Of a DNA stretch of 64,000 nt, positions 32,834 through 41,278 are shown one piece after another (within the stretch, counting starts at the first letter, position 1; each line of letters opens with the position of its first letter). The position numbers and the translations under genes are program-made. This DNA is from Streptomyces sp. NBC_01335 (GTDB taxonomy: Bacteria; Actinomycetota; Actinomycetes; Streptomycetales; Streptomycetaceae): positions 2,604,001 to 2,668,000 of the forward strand of contig NZ_CP108370.1 of the NCBI RefSeq assembly GCF_035953295.1. Reading direction: 5' to 3'. The notes beneath the pieces are model-generated. The model had not been told where the DNA came from. It did not search any database and saw nothing but the letters and a program-made list of their open reading frames with translations.

Positions 32834-33271
32834 TCAGACTCCTGGAGACTCCATGGCCCCCGCGACACCGGGGGCGGTCGGTTCGCTGGTGAGCGGAGCG
32901 ACGACGGCGAGCGGCGGCTCGCTCGTCAGGGGGGTGGCGTCGGCGAGCGGCGGCTCGCTGGTGAGGGGCGCGGTGCCGGCGGCGGGCGGCGCGTCGAACG
33001 CGGCGACGAGTCCGGTGCGGGGTCCGCCGAGGGGGCGGGGGACGGCTGCGGGCTGGAGGGGCGGTTCACTGGTCAGCGGTTCACCGGTCGACGGCTCGTT
33101 GGCCGACGGCTCACTGGTCAGCGGCTCCGGGCGGGCCGGACCGGGGACCTGTTTGGACAGGGCGGGGAGCGGAAGACGCGCGGCTGCGGGCAAGGTGGGC
33201 CTCCTGGCCGTGGGAGCAGGACGGAACAGAGACCTACCCAGCCCTCGGGTGCGCAGACGTGAGCGTGGCAT
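32834..33271 (-). repeat. Degenerate repeat region upstream of malQ (possible low-complexity reading frame)
   Basis: This stretch has many diverged copies of a short unit around ggctcactggtcagcgg, clustered at 32878-32965 and 33060-33125. On the - strand a 145-residue frame (ATG 33271 to TGA 32834) reads through them as repeated PLTSEP blocks and ends exactly where malQ begins. That could be a coupled leader gene. However, it has no recognisable domain and only a weak ribosome-binding site, and the + strand is equally open. I treat it as repeat DNA. The rest of the gap up to 33428 is empty apart from an AT-richer patch near 33340-33360. Confidence 0.5.
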
Positions 33272-33428
33272 AGGTCCGATGCCAACGTCCTCAACGTGCC
33301 GTGGGTCACATCCCGTTCCCCCGGACGGCAGATTTGAGCCATTTTCAGCCAATCCGCCTGCCGACCCGTCTGCCTGCCCGCCTGCCGGCCCGCCGCCGCG
33401 GTCCAGCGACCGGGGTGGCAGGCGGTGC

Positions 33429-33965
33429 TCACGCGGAGACGCCGTCGATCCGGGCCAGCGCGTCGTCCGCGCCGAACGGCTGGAGGTAGGGCAGCCAGCG
33501 CGGGTCGCGGTGGCCGGTGCCGATGATCCGCCACGCGAGGCCGGTGGGGGGTGCGGGCTGGTGGCGCAGGCGCCAGCCGAGCTCGGGGAGGTGCCGGTCG
33601 GCCTTGACGTGGTTGCAGTGGCGACAGGCGGCCACCACGTTGTCCCACGCGTGCAGACCGCCCCGGCTGCGCGGGACGACGTGGTCGACGCTGGTGGCGG
33701 CGGCCCCGCAGTACACGCAGCGCCCTCCGTCCCGGGCGAAGAGCGCGCGGCGGGTGAGTGGGACGGGCCCCCGGTAGGGGACCCGGACGAAGCGCTTGAG
33801 GCGGACCACACTGGGCGCCGGTACGGCGGTGGTGGGGCTGCGGAGGAGGGCGCCGGACTCTTCGAGGCAGACGGCCTTGTTTTCGAGGACGAGGACGAGC
33901 GCGCGGTGGAGCGGTACGACGCCGAGCGGCTCGTACGACGCGTTGAGAACCAGGACGTGCGGCAC
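33429..33965 (-). CDS. HNH endonuclease family protein
   Basis: A 178-aa protein with an N-terminal strand-rich part (PHVLVLNASYEPLGVVPLHR) and the HNH core. The core runs CVYCGAAATSVDHVVPRSRG, then LHAWDNVVAACRHCNHVKAD. The two CxxC pairs bind zinc and the DH...N...H residues form the metal-dependent nuclease site. This exact architecture is common and conserved in actinobacterial chromosomes, mostly as a stand-alone gene of unknown role. It is not obviously part of a restriction or phage system. The GTG at 33965 has AAGGAGG upstream. It is divergent from the channel gene at 34275. Confidence 0.92.
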   Translation of the reverse strand: MPHVLVLNASYEPLGVVPLHRALVLVLENKAVCLEESGALLRSPTTAVPAPSVVRLKRFVRVPYRGPVPLTRRALFARDGGRCVYCGAAATSVDHVVPRSRGGLHAWDNVVAACRHCNHVKADRHLPELGWRLRHQPAPPTGLAWRIIGTGHRDPRWLPYLQPFGADDALARIDGVSA

Positions 33966-34274
33966 GGTGGATGCCTCCTTGTACGCCGGCGGCGCGTGGC
34001 TCGCGCCGGGACGATCCGCTCTCAGTCTCTCCTCATGCCTGGTCCGGGCGCCACCACGTGCGGGTAATGGGTCGAACCGATTCCGCCCGACGGCCGCACG
34101 GACCGCCTGCGCCGACGGCCGCACGGTCGGGGCACGGTCGGGCTGCGCGGCGAAACGCGCACAAACATGTGATGAAGGGATGAGATGCGTCTCTCGCCGG
34201 GCTGCGGACATCATCCGGGCCGCGCCCGTCGTTAACCTGGTTGATCCGCCGTCGCCCGTTCTGGAGGTCCCGCC
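33966..34274. other. Divergent promoter region between HNH and MscS genes
   Basis: These 309 bp hold the starts of two divergent genes. They contain two copies of gacggccgcacgg near 34090 and 34118, and an AT-richer stretch around 34150-34185. No gene is seen and no known operator is recognised. Confidence 0.45.
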
Positions 34275-35339
34275 GTGTCCCCGTCCGTTCTGTTGGCCGC
34301 CGCCCCGTCGACCGGGTCGGGAGGCTCGCTCGACGAGGCCGCCCGGCAGGCCGGCGACGCCGCGGGCTGGGTCGAGCAGAACTGGTCCACTTGGCTGAAC
34401 ACCGGTCTGCGCATCATCCTGATCGCCGCCGTGGCGATCGTGCTGCGCTACCTGATCCGCCGCGCCCTCACCAATCTGATCGAGCGGATGAACCGCAGCG
34501 CGCAGGCCGTGGAGGGCACCGCTCTCGGCGGGCTGCTGGTCAACGCCGAGCGGCGCCGCCAGCGCTCGGAGGCGATAGGTTCCGTGCTCCGGTCGGTGAC
34601 CTCGTTCCTGATCCTGGGCACGGCGGCGCTGATGATCCTGGGCGCCTTCGAGATCAACCTGGCGCCGCTGCTGGCCTCCGCCGGAGTCGCCGGAGTCGCG
34701 CTCGGTTTCGGCGCGCGCAACCTCGTCACCGACTTCCTCTCCGGGGTCTTCATGATCCTGGAGGACCAGTACGGCGTGGGCGACACGGTGGACGCCGGCG
34801 TCGCCTCCGGCGAGGTGATCGAGGTGGGGCTGCGGGTCACCAAGCTGCGCGGCGACAACGGCGAGATCTGGTACGTCCGCAACGGCGAGGTGAAGCGGAT
34901 CGGCAACCTCAGCCAGGGCTGGTCCACCGCCGGTGTCGACGTGACCGTCCGGCCGACGGAGGACCTGGACCGGGTGCGCGCGGCCATCTCCGCCGCCACC
35001 GAGGTCATGGCGAAGGAGGAGCCGTGGAGCGAGCGGCTCTGGGGCCCGGTGGAGATCCTCGGCCTGGACGCCGTCCTGCTGGACTCGATGACCGTACGGG
35101 TCACCGCGAAGACCATGCCGGGCAAGGCGCTCGCCGTGGAGCGCGAGCTGCGCTGGCGCATCAAGAGGTCGCTGGACGAGGCGGGGATCAGCATGATCGG
35201 CACGGTGCCCCCGCAGCCGGAGGCCGAGTCGAAGGCGGACCCGACGGCGGCGATGGCCGCCCCGTCCGCGTACGCCTCGGCGACCTCGCCGCAGTCGCTC
35301 GCCGCGACGCCGCTCACGCCGCCGAGCATCAGCAAGTAG
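34275..35339 (+). CDS. Small-conductance mechanosensitive channel (MscS family)
   Basis: A stretch-gated channel that releases solutes on osmotic downshock. The 354-aa protein has three membrane helices: about 38-58 (GLRIILIAAVAIVLRYLI), 102-124, and the pore-lining TM3 (ASAGVAGVALGFGARNLVTD). The GFGARNLVTDFLSGVFMILE stretch is the family signature. A soluble beta domain and alpha/beta C-terminal domain follow, then a Pro/Ala/Ser-rich cytosolic tail. The GTG at 34275 has a well-spaced GGAGG. A hairpin ends it before the csn operon. Confidence 0.94.
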   Translation: MSPSVLLAAAPSTGSGGSLDEAARQAGDAAGWVEQNWSTWLNTGLRIILIAAVAIVLRYLIRRALTNLIERMNRSAQAVEGTALGGLLVNAERRRQRSEAIGSVLRSVTSFLILGTAALMILGAFEINLAPLLASAGVAGVALGFGARNLVTDFLSGVFMILEDQYGVGDTVDAGVASGEVIEVGLRVTKLRGDNGEIWYVRNGEVKRIGNLSQGWSTAGVDVTVRPTEDLDRVRAAISAATEVMAKEEPWSERLWGPVEILGLDAVLLDSMTVRVTAKTMPGKALAVERELRWRIKRSLDEAGISMIGTVPPQPEAESKADPTAAMAAPSAYASATSPQSLAATPLTPPSISK

Positions 35340-35361
35340 CCGTACCCGCACCTCTCCGCCG

Positions 35362-35397
35362 GGGGGCCTCCGCGCACGACGCGGCAGGCCCCCTTTT
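35362..35397 (+). terminator. Hairpin terminator with T run after the MscS gene
   Basis: Stem gggggcct (35362-35369) pairs with aggccccc (35386-35393) and is followed by TTTT. This is one of the few classic intrinsic terminators in the window. Confidence 0.75.
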
Positions 35398-35505
35398 CGC
35401 GTTTCCGGGCCGCTTCCGCGCTTTCCCCGCAGGTAACGCTTTCGTTGCCCGGCCGCCTCGCCATTGACGCCCCGGGGACGGACGCCTACCTTCCTCTCAC
35501 CGGAC

Positions 35506-35518
35506 AGGAAACTTTCCT
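35506..35518. promoter_or_regulatory. CsnR operator palindrome
   Basis: The perfect 13-bp palindrome aggaaactttcct is centred 29 bp before the csnR ATG. It matches the operator described for the ROK repressor CsnR of S. lividans, as I recall it. Its position implies that CsnR represses its own operon until chitosan oligosaccharides appear. I found no second copy before csnE. Confidence 0.85.
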
Positions 35519-35540
35519 AACAGAGAGCGGAACCACCTCC

Positions 35541-36764
35541 ATGGCAGGAACCACCCCGGGCACCGGCGTCCCCGGCACCCCCCGGCTGCTGCGCGCCATG
35601 AACGACCGCGCCGCCCTCGATCTGCTGCTGGAGTACGGCCCGCTCTCCCGCACCCGGATCGGGAAGCTCACCGGTCTCTCCAAGCCGACCGCCTCGCAGT
35701 TGCTGGCCCGGCTGGAGGCGGCCGGGCTGGTGCGGGTCACCGGCACCTCCGAGGGGCGCCCCGGGCCCAACGCGCAGCTGTACGCGGTCAACCCCGAGGC
35801 GGCGTACGTCGCCGGGCTCGACGTGAACGCCCAGCGCATCGTGGCCGCCGTCGCCGACGTCACCGGCACGGTGGTGGGCGAGTTCGAACTCCGCACCCCG
35901 GCCCGGGGCGCCCAGAGCGTGGTCGGCCAGGTCGTCGGGGCACTGGACGGCGCCGCGGAGCGGGCCGGGCTGGACCGGTCCGCGGTCCACCGGGTGGTGA
36001 TCGGCACGCCGGGCGCCTTCGATCCGGGCACCGGCCGGCTGCGCTACGCCTCGCACCTGCCGGGCTGGCACTCCCCCACCCTGCTCGACGAGCTGGCGGC
36101 GGCGCTGCCCATGCCCGTGGAGTACGAGAACGACGTGAACCTGGTCGCGGTGGCCGAGCAGCGGCGCGGGGCCGCCCGGGGCCATGACGACTTCGTCCTG
36201 CTCTGGAACGAGGAGGGGCTCGGCGGCGCGCTCGTCATCAACGGCCGGCTGCACCGGGGCTTCACCGGCGGCGCCGGGGAGGTCGGCTTCCTGCCGGTGC
36301 CGGGCACCCCGCTCGTACGCCAGGTCGTCAAGGCCAACAGCGGCGGCTTCCAGGAGCTGGCGGGCGCCCAGGCGATCCCCCGGCTCGCCGCGACGCTCGG
36401 CATCGACACCCCGCAGCAGCCCTATCCGGAGGTCGCCGCCGCCCTGCTGACCCGTGCCGCCGCCGCGTACGGCGAGGACGAGCGGCTGACCGAGCTGCTG
36501 CGGAGTTACGCGCAGCGGCTCGCCACCGGGCTCGCCTCCCTGACGGCCGTGCTCGACCCCGGGCTGATCGTGCTGGCCGGCGGGCTGATCTCGGCCGGCG
36601 GCGAGCGGCTGCGCGCGCTGATCCAGTCCGAACTCGCCGAACTGGCCGCCTCCCGGCCCCCGCTCGTCCTCGCCGAGACCGTCCGGCTGCCGGTCCTGCG
36701 CGGCGCCCTGGAACGCGCCCTCGCGGACACCCGCGACGAGGTGTTCGACACCTCGCGCCCCTGA
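35541..36764 (+). CDS. csnR: ROK-family repressor of chitosan-oligosaccharide genes
   Basis: CsnR represses the csn uptake operon and the chitosanase gene. The 407-aa protein has an N-terminal winged helix-turn-helix (GPLSRTRIGKLTGLSKPTAS and LLARLEAAGLVRV). A ROK sugar-kinase-like domain follows, with VAGLDVNAQRIVAAVADVTG, VEYENDVNLVAVAE and the segment RGFTGGAGEVGFLPV. It appears to have no cysteine, so the zinc-binding Cys cluster found in many ROK kinases is missing. The first residue is ATG 35541, just after the operator palindrome. The next gene, csnE, starts 59 bp after the csnR stop, consistent with a csnR-to-csnK transcript. Confidence 0.92.
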   Translation: MAGTTPGTGVPGTPRLLRAMNDRAALDLLLEYGPLSRTRIGKLTGLSKPTASQLLARLEAAGLVRVTGTSEGRPGPNAQLYAVNPEAAYVAGLDVNAQRIVAAVADVTGTVVGEFELRTPARGAQSVVGQVVGALDGAAERAGLDRSAVHRVVIGTPGAFDPGTGRLRYASHLPGWHSPTLLDELAAALPMPVEYENDVNLVAVAEQRRGAARGHDDFVLLWNEEGLGGALVINGRLHRGFTGGAGEVGFLPVPGTPLVRQVVKANSGGFQELAGAQAIPRLAATLGIDTPQQPYPEVAAALLTRAAAAYGEDERLTELLRSYAQRLATGLASLTAVLDPGLIVLAGGLISAGGERLRALIQSELAELAASRPPLVLAETVRLPVLRGALERALADTRDEVFDTSRP

Positions 36765-36823
36765 ACCTCCCGCACTCCGTACCGCCGTTGCCTCTCCTTC
36801 AACCGTCTTCAAGGAGCTTCGCC

Positions 36824-38155
36824 ATGCGCAGAAACAGCCTCACCACCGCCGCCGTGGCGGTCGCCGCGATATCCGTCCTCGCCACCGCCTGCACAGGGCA
36901 GTCCCAGAGCGGCGCCACGGACGACCCGAACGCGAAGACCACGATCAACTTCTGGCACGGCTGGAGCGCGCCGTCCGAGGTCAAGGCGGTGCAGGACAAC
37001 GTCGACCGTTTCGAGAAGGCCCACCCGAACATCAAGGTGAACGTCGTCGGCAACATCAACGACGACAAGCTCAACCAGGCGCTGCGCGCCGGGGGTTCGA
37101 ACGGCCCGGACGTGGTGTCGTCCTTCACCACGTCGAACGTCGGCAAGTTCTGTTCGTCCGGCGCCTTCGCGGACCTGACGCCGTTCATCGAGAAGTCGAA
37201 GCTGGACCTGGAGAAGACCTTCCCGAAGGTGCTCCTCGACTACACGCAGTTCGAGGGCAAGCGCTGCGCGCTGCCGCTGCTGGCCGACGCGTACGGGCTC
37301 TACTACAACAAGGACGCGTTCGAGAAGGCCGGGATCGCCGCGCCGCCCAAGACCCTCTCCGAGTTCGCGGCCGACGCCGAGAAGCTGACCGTCACCAAGG
37401 GCGACGGCTACCAGCAGCTCGGCTTCATGCCGACCTTCCACGGCTACGAGTCGGTCGCCGACCACTACCTGGGCTCCTGGGACCACGCGTACTTCGACGC
37501 GGACGGCAAGTCGAACATCGCCAAGGACCCGGCCTTCGCCGCGATGTTCACGTACCAGAAGAAGCTGGTCGAGGACCTCGGCGGCTACGACAAGCTGGAG
37601 AAGTTCCGCGGCTCCTTCGGTGACGAGTGGGGCGCGAAGCACCCGTTCCAGACCGGCCAGGTCGCCATGCAGATGGACGGCGAGTGGCGGCTCGGGATGG
37701 CCGAGGAGGCGGGCGCGGACTTCGAGATCGGGGTCGCGCCGATGCCCGTGGCCGACGACGAGGCCGACACCTACGGCAAGGGCTTCCTCTCCGGCACGAT
37801 CATGGGCATCGCGCCCGCCAGCAAGAAGCAGAACGCCGCGTGGGAGCTGGTCAAGTTCATGACCAGCGACACGCAGGCGGTGGTCGACTTCGCCAACGGC
37901 ATCAAGAACGTGCCCTCCACCTTCGAGGCGCTGAAGTCGCCCGACCTGAAGTTCGACCCGCGCTTCAAGACCTTCCTGGACATCGCGCAGAACCCGCACT
38001 CCAACACCCCGGACGGGGCCGTCAACGGGGCCACGTACCAGCAGACCCTCCAGGACTTCGGCTACCAGTACGAGAAGGGGGCGGTGAAGGACCTCCAGGC
38101 CGGTCTGGAGAAGACCGCCGCGCAGATCGACACCGACATCGCCAAGGCCAAGTAG
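36824..38155 (+). CDS. csnE: Sugar ABC transporter solute-binding lipoprotein
   Basis: The extracellular receptor of the chitosan-oligosaccharide importer. The 443-aa product has a lipoprotein signal with the lipid-modified Cys23 (SVLATAC-TGQSQSG). A cluster-B/MalE-type binding domain follows: FWHGWSAPSEVKAVQDNVDR near the N-terminus and ALPLLADAYGLYYNKDAFEK near 145. FQTGQVAMQMDGEWRLGMAE lies near 285. AAGGAG precedes the ATG at 36824. Its stop is 6 bp before csnF. No ATP-binding subunit is encoded in the operon, so the transporter probably uses the shared ATPase MsiK, as other Streptomyces sugar transporters do. Confidence 0.94.
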   Translation: MRRNSLTTAAVAVAAISVLATACTGQSQSGATDDPNAKTTINFWHGWSAPSEVKAVQDNVDRFEKAHPNIKVNVVGNINDDKLNQALRAGGSNGPDVVSSFTTSNVGKFCSSGAFADLTPFIEKSKLDLEKTFPKVLLDYTQFEGKRCALPLLADAYGLYYNKDAFEKAGIAAPPKTLSEFAADAEKLTVTKGDGYQQLGFMPTFHGYESVADHYLGSWDHAYFDADGKSNIAKDPAFAAMFTYQKKLVEDLGGYDKLEKFRGSFGDEWGAKHPFQTGQVAMQMDGEWRLGMAEEAGADFEIGVAPMPVADDEADTYGKGFLSGTIMGIAPASKKQNAAWELVKFMTSDTQAVVDFANGIKNVPSTFEALKSPDLKFDPRFKTFLDIAQNPHSNTPDGAVNGATYQQTLQDFGYQYEKGAVKDLQAGLEKTAAQIDTDIAKAK

Positions 38156-38161
38156 CCCGCG

Positions 38162-39103
38162 ATGACCACGTACACACTCCGCTCCAAGCGCCGCAGGTCG
38201 GCGCTGCGCACGGTGGCGTTCCTGTCGCCCTGGCTGGTCGGCTTCTGCTTCTTCTTCGCCTACCCGATGATCTCGACCGTCTACTTCTCCTTCACGAAGT
38301 ACGACGGGTTCGGGGCACCGGTCTTCAACGGGCTGACCAACTGGACGTACGTCTTCACCGACTATCCGATGTTCTGGCCGTCGCTGCGCAACACCCTCTG
38401 GCTGGTGATCGTCATGGTCACCTGCCGGGTGGTGTTCGGCCTCGGCATCGGGCTGCTGATCACCCGGATCAAGACCGCCACCGGGCTCTTCCGCACCCTC
38501 TTCTACCTGCCCTACCTCGCGCCCCCCGTGGCCGCGACCCTCGCCTTCGTCTTCCTGCTCAACCCGGGGACGGGGCCGGTCAACTCGATCCTGGGGAACC
38601 TCGGGCTGCCGACGCCCGGCTGGTTCAACGACGCGTCCTGGTCGAAGCCGGCGCTGACCGTGCTCGCGGTCTGGGGCATCGGCGACCTCATGGTGATCTT
38701 CATGGCCGCGCTGCTGGACGTACCCGTCGAGCAGTACGAGGCGGCCGAGCTGGACGGCGCCTCCGCCTGGCAGCGGTTCCGCTTCGTGACCCTGCCGAAC
38801 ATCTCGCCCATCGTGATGTTCGCCGTGGTCACCGGGGTCATCCAGGCGATGCAGTACTACACGCAGCCGCTGGTGGCGGGGAAGGTGGCCTCCGGCGTGA
38901 TCGGCGGCTCCGGGCAGTCCTTCGAGCCCGGCTATCCCGACAAGTCGACCCTGACGCTCCCCCAGCTCGTCTACAACCTCGGCTTCCAGCGCTTCGACTA
39001 CGGCTCCGCCTGCGTCGTCGCCCTGGTCCTGTTCGCCCTGGCCATGGCCTTCACCGCACTGCTGATGCGGGGCCGCAACAACCTCGTCCAGGCCGGTGAC
39101 TGA
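38162..39103 (+). CDS. csnF: Sugar ABC transporter permease (MalF type)
   Basis: One of two membrane subunits for chitosan-oligosaccharide uptake. The 313-aa product has six membrane helices, starting with LRTVAFLSPWLVGFCFFFAY. The ATPase-contact loop is YEAAELDGASAWQRFRFVTL, the EAA motif near residues 200-220. A large outer loop after helix 1 holds YFSFTKYDGFGAPVFNGLTN. The stop at 39101-39103 is two bases before the next ATG, so translation is very likely coupled. Confidence 0.94.
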   Translation: MTTYTLRSKRRRSALRTVAFLSPWLVGFCFFFAYPMISTVYFSFTKYDGFGAPVFNGLTNWTYVFTDYPMFWPSLRNTLWLVIVMVTCRVVFGLGIGLLITRIKTATGLFRTLFYLPYLAPPVAATLAFVFLLNPGTGPVNSILGNLGLPTPGWFNDASWSKPALTVLAVWGIGDLMVIFMAALLDVPVEQYEAAELDGASAWQRFRFVTLPNISPIVMFAVVTGVIQAMQYYTQPLVAGKVASGVIGGSGQSFEPGYPDKSTLTLPQLVYNLGFQRFDYGSACVVALVLFALAMAFTALLMRGRNNLVQAGD

Positions 39104-39105
39104 TC

Positions 39106-40011
39106 ATGACCCAGCTGCTCGACTCCCCCGGAGCCCCTGCCGCGGCCGTCCGCACCGGACGGCCGCCCGCCGAGCGCACCGCCCGCCGCAAGGCGCTGCT
39201 GCACTGGATCGCGGTGCACGCGCTCGGCGTCGCCGCCGCGCTCTTCTTCGTCCTCCCGCTGGTCTTCGTGGTGCTGACCTCGCTCATGAGCGACCAGCAG
39301 GCGCTGACCCGCGACCTCACCCCCGACACCTGGGAGTGGGAGAACTACCGGCGGGTCTTCGACACCCCCGGCTTCCTGACCTGGTGGCGCAACACCCTGC
39401 TCTACGCCGGGGCCGGCACCGTGCTGACCGTGGTCTCCTCGGTGCCCGTCGCCTACGCGCTCGCGAAGTTCCGCTTCAAGGGCCGCAAGCTGTCGCTGAT
39501 GCTGGTCATCTCGATGATGATGCTTCCGCCGCAGGTCGTGATCATCCCGATGTACCTGTTCTGGGCCAAGCAGATGGACCTCTCCGGGACGCTCTGGCCG
39601 CTGATCGTCCCGATGGCCTTCGGTGACGCCTTCTCCATCTTCCTGCTGCGCCAGTTCCTGCTGACCATCCCGGACGAGTACCTGGACGCGGCGCGGATCG
39701 ACGGCTGCGGCGAACTGCGCACCCTGCTGCGGGTGGTGCTGCCGATGGCGAAGCCGGGCATCGCCGCCATCGCGCTGTTCCAGTTCTTCGCCGCCTGGAA
39801 CGACTACTTCGGGCCGCAGATCTACGCCTCCGAGAACCCGGCCGCCTGGACGCTCAGTTACGGCCTGGAGTCCTTCAAGGGCGCACACCACACCGACTGG
39901 AACCTGACCATGGCCGCGACCGTTCTGGTCATGGCCCCCGTGATCGCCGTCTTCTTCTTCGCTCAGAAGGCATTCGTCGAGGGCGTCACACTGACCGGAG
40001 TGAAGGGCTGA
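39106..40011 (+). CDS. csnG: Sugar ABC transporter permease (MalG type)
   Basis: The second membrane subunit of the importer. The 301-aa product has six helices and the EAA-type loop YLDAARIDGCGELRTLLRVV near residue 190. LPMAKPGIAAIALFQFFAAW follows. The start (MTQLLDSPGAPAAAVRTGRP) is a cytosolic tail of about 30 residues before helix 1. It lies 2 bp after csnF and 1 bp before csnH, so the operon is tightly packed. Confidence 0.94.
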   Translation: MTQLLDSPGAPAAAVRTGRPPAERTARRKALLHWIAVHALGVAAALFFVLPLVFVVLTSLMSDQQALTRDLTPDTWEWENYRRVFDTPGFLTWWRNTLLYAGAGTVLTVVSSVPVAYALAKFRFKGRKLSLMLVISMMMLPPQVVIIPMYLFWAKQMDLSGTLWPLIVPMAFGDAFSIFLLRQFLLTIPDEYLDAARIDGCGELRTLLRVVLPMAKPGIAAIALFQFFAAWNDYFGPQIYASENPAAWTLSYGLESFKGAHHTDWNLTMAATVLVMAPVIAVFFFAQKAFVEGVTLTGVKG

Positions 40012-40012
40012 C

Positions 40013-41278
40013 ATGAAGCTCGCAGTAGTGGGTGGCGGGTCCACCTACACCCCCGAACTGATCGACGGGTTCGCCCGTCTGCAAGGCACCCTGCCGATCG
40101 AGGAGCTCGTGCTCGTCGACCCGGCGGCCGACCGCCTCGACCTCGTGGGCGGCCTCGCCCGGCGGATCTTCGCCAAGCAGGGCCACCCCGGCACCATCAC
40201 CACCACCTCCGACCTCGACGCCGGGGTGGAGGGCGCCGACGCGGTCCTGCTCCAGCTGCGCGTCGGCGGACAGGCCGCGCGCAACCAGGACGAGACCTGG
40301 CCGCTGGAGTGCGGCTGCGTCGGCCAGGAGACCACCGGTGCGGGCGGCCTCGCCAAGGCGCTGCGGACCGTGCCGGTCGTGCTGGACATCGCCGAGCGGG
40401 TCCGCCGCAGCAACCCGGACGCCTGGATCATCGACTTCACCAACCCGGTGGGCATCGTCACCCGGGCGCTCCTCCAGGCCGGCCACAAGGCCGTCGGCCT
40501 CTGCAACGTCGCGATCGGCTTCCAGCGGAAGTTCGCCCGGCTGCTCGACGTCTCCCCCGCCGAGGTGCACCTCGACCACGTCGGGCTGAACCACCTCTCC
40601 TGGGAGCTGGGGGTACGCCTCGGCGGCCCGGACGGCGAGAACGTGCTGCCCCGGCTGCTGGCCGGGCACGGCGAGTCCATCGCCGCCGACCTGCACCTGC
40701 CTCGTGCGCTCGTGGACCGGCTCGGCGTGGTGCCCTCGTACTACCTGCGGTACTTCTACGCGCACGACGAGGTCGTCCGGGAGCTCGGCACCAAGCCGTC
40801 CCGGGCCGCGGAGGTCGCCGCGATGGAGAAGGAACTCCTCGCGATGTACGGCGATCCGGCGCTGGACGAGAAGCCGGCGCTGCTCGCCAAGCGCGGCGGC
40901 GCCTTCTACTCCGAGGCGGCGGTGGACCTGGCGTCCTCGCTGCTCGGCGGGGGCGCCGCCACCGTGCAGGTGGTCAACACCCTCAACAACGGCACCCTGC
41001 CGTTCCTCCCCGACGACGCGGTGATCGAGACGCAGGCCCGGGTCGACGGCTCGGGCGCCGTACCGCTCGCGGTCCCCGCGCTGGACCCGCTGTACGCCGG
41101 GCTGATCGCCCAGGTCACCGCGTACGAGGACCTGGCGCTGAAGGCCGCCCTGCACGGCGGCCGGGACCGCGTCTTCAAGGCGCTGCTCGCCCACCCGCTG
41201 GTCGGGCAGTACGAGTACGCCGAGGGCCTCACGGACCGGCTGATCGCGCACAACCGGGAGCACCTCGCGTGGGCGTGA
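40013..41278 (+). CDS. csnH: Glycoside hydrolase family 4 enzyme (NAD- and metal-dependent glycosidase)
   Basis: GH4 enzymes cleave glycosides by an NAD-dependent redox mechanism, with Mn. The 421-aa protein has the Rossmann motif VVGGGSTYTPELI at 5-17. The metal site is Cys164-Asn165 (GLCNVAIGF) with His194 (GLNHLSWEL), as in 6-phospho-beta-glucosidases. In the csn operon it should split imported glucosamine oligosaccharides inside the cell, possibly after phosphorylation by CsnK. The order of these two steps is not fixed by sequence. The ATG is 1 bp after csnG. Its TGA overlaps the start region of csnK. Confidence 0.93.
   Translation: MKLAVVGGGSTYTPELIDGFARLQGTLPIEELVLVDPAADRLDLVGGLARRIFAKQGHPGTITTTSDLDAGVEGADAVLLQLRVGGQAARNQDETWPLECGCVGQETTGAGGLAKALRTVPVVLDIAERVRRSNPDAWIIDFTNPVGIVTRALLQAGHKAVGLCNVAIGFQRKFARLLDVSPAEVHLDHVGLNHLSWELGVRLGGPDGENVLPRLLAGHGESIAADLHLPRALVDRLGVVPSYYLRYFYAHDEVVRELGTKPSRAAEVAAMEKELLAMYGDPALDEKPALLAKRGGAFYSEAAVDLASSLLGGGAATVQVVNTLNNGTLPFLPDDAVIETQARVDGSGAVPLAVPALDPLYAGLIAQVTAYEDLALKAALHGGRDRVFKALLAHPLVGQYEYAEGLTDRLIAHNREHLAWA

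Noticed and set aside
30749..33262. An 837-codon + strand frame opposite malQ
   Set aside because: malQ on the - strand has all GH77 motifs; the opposite frame is a Gly/Val/Glu-rich shadow.
33429..33965. HNH gene as sign of a phage or restriction system
   Set aside because: There are no terminase, portal, methylase or other phage genes around it. The same stand-alone HNH gene is a normal part of actinobacterial chromosomes.
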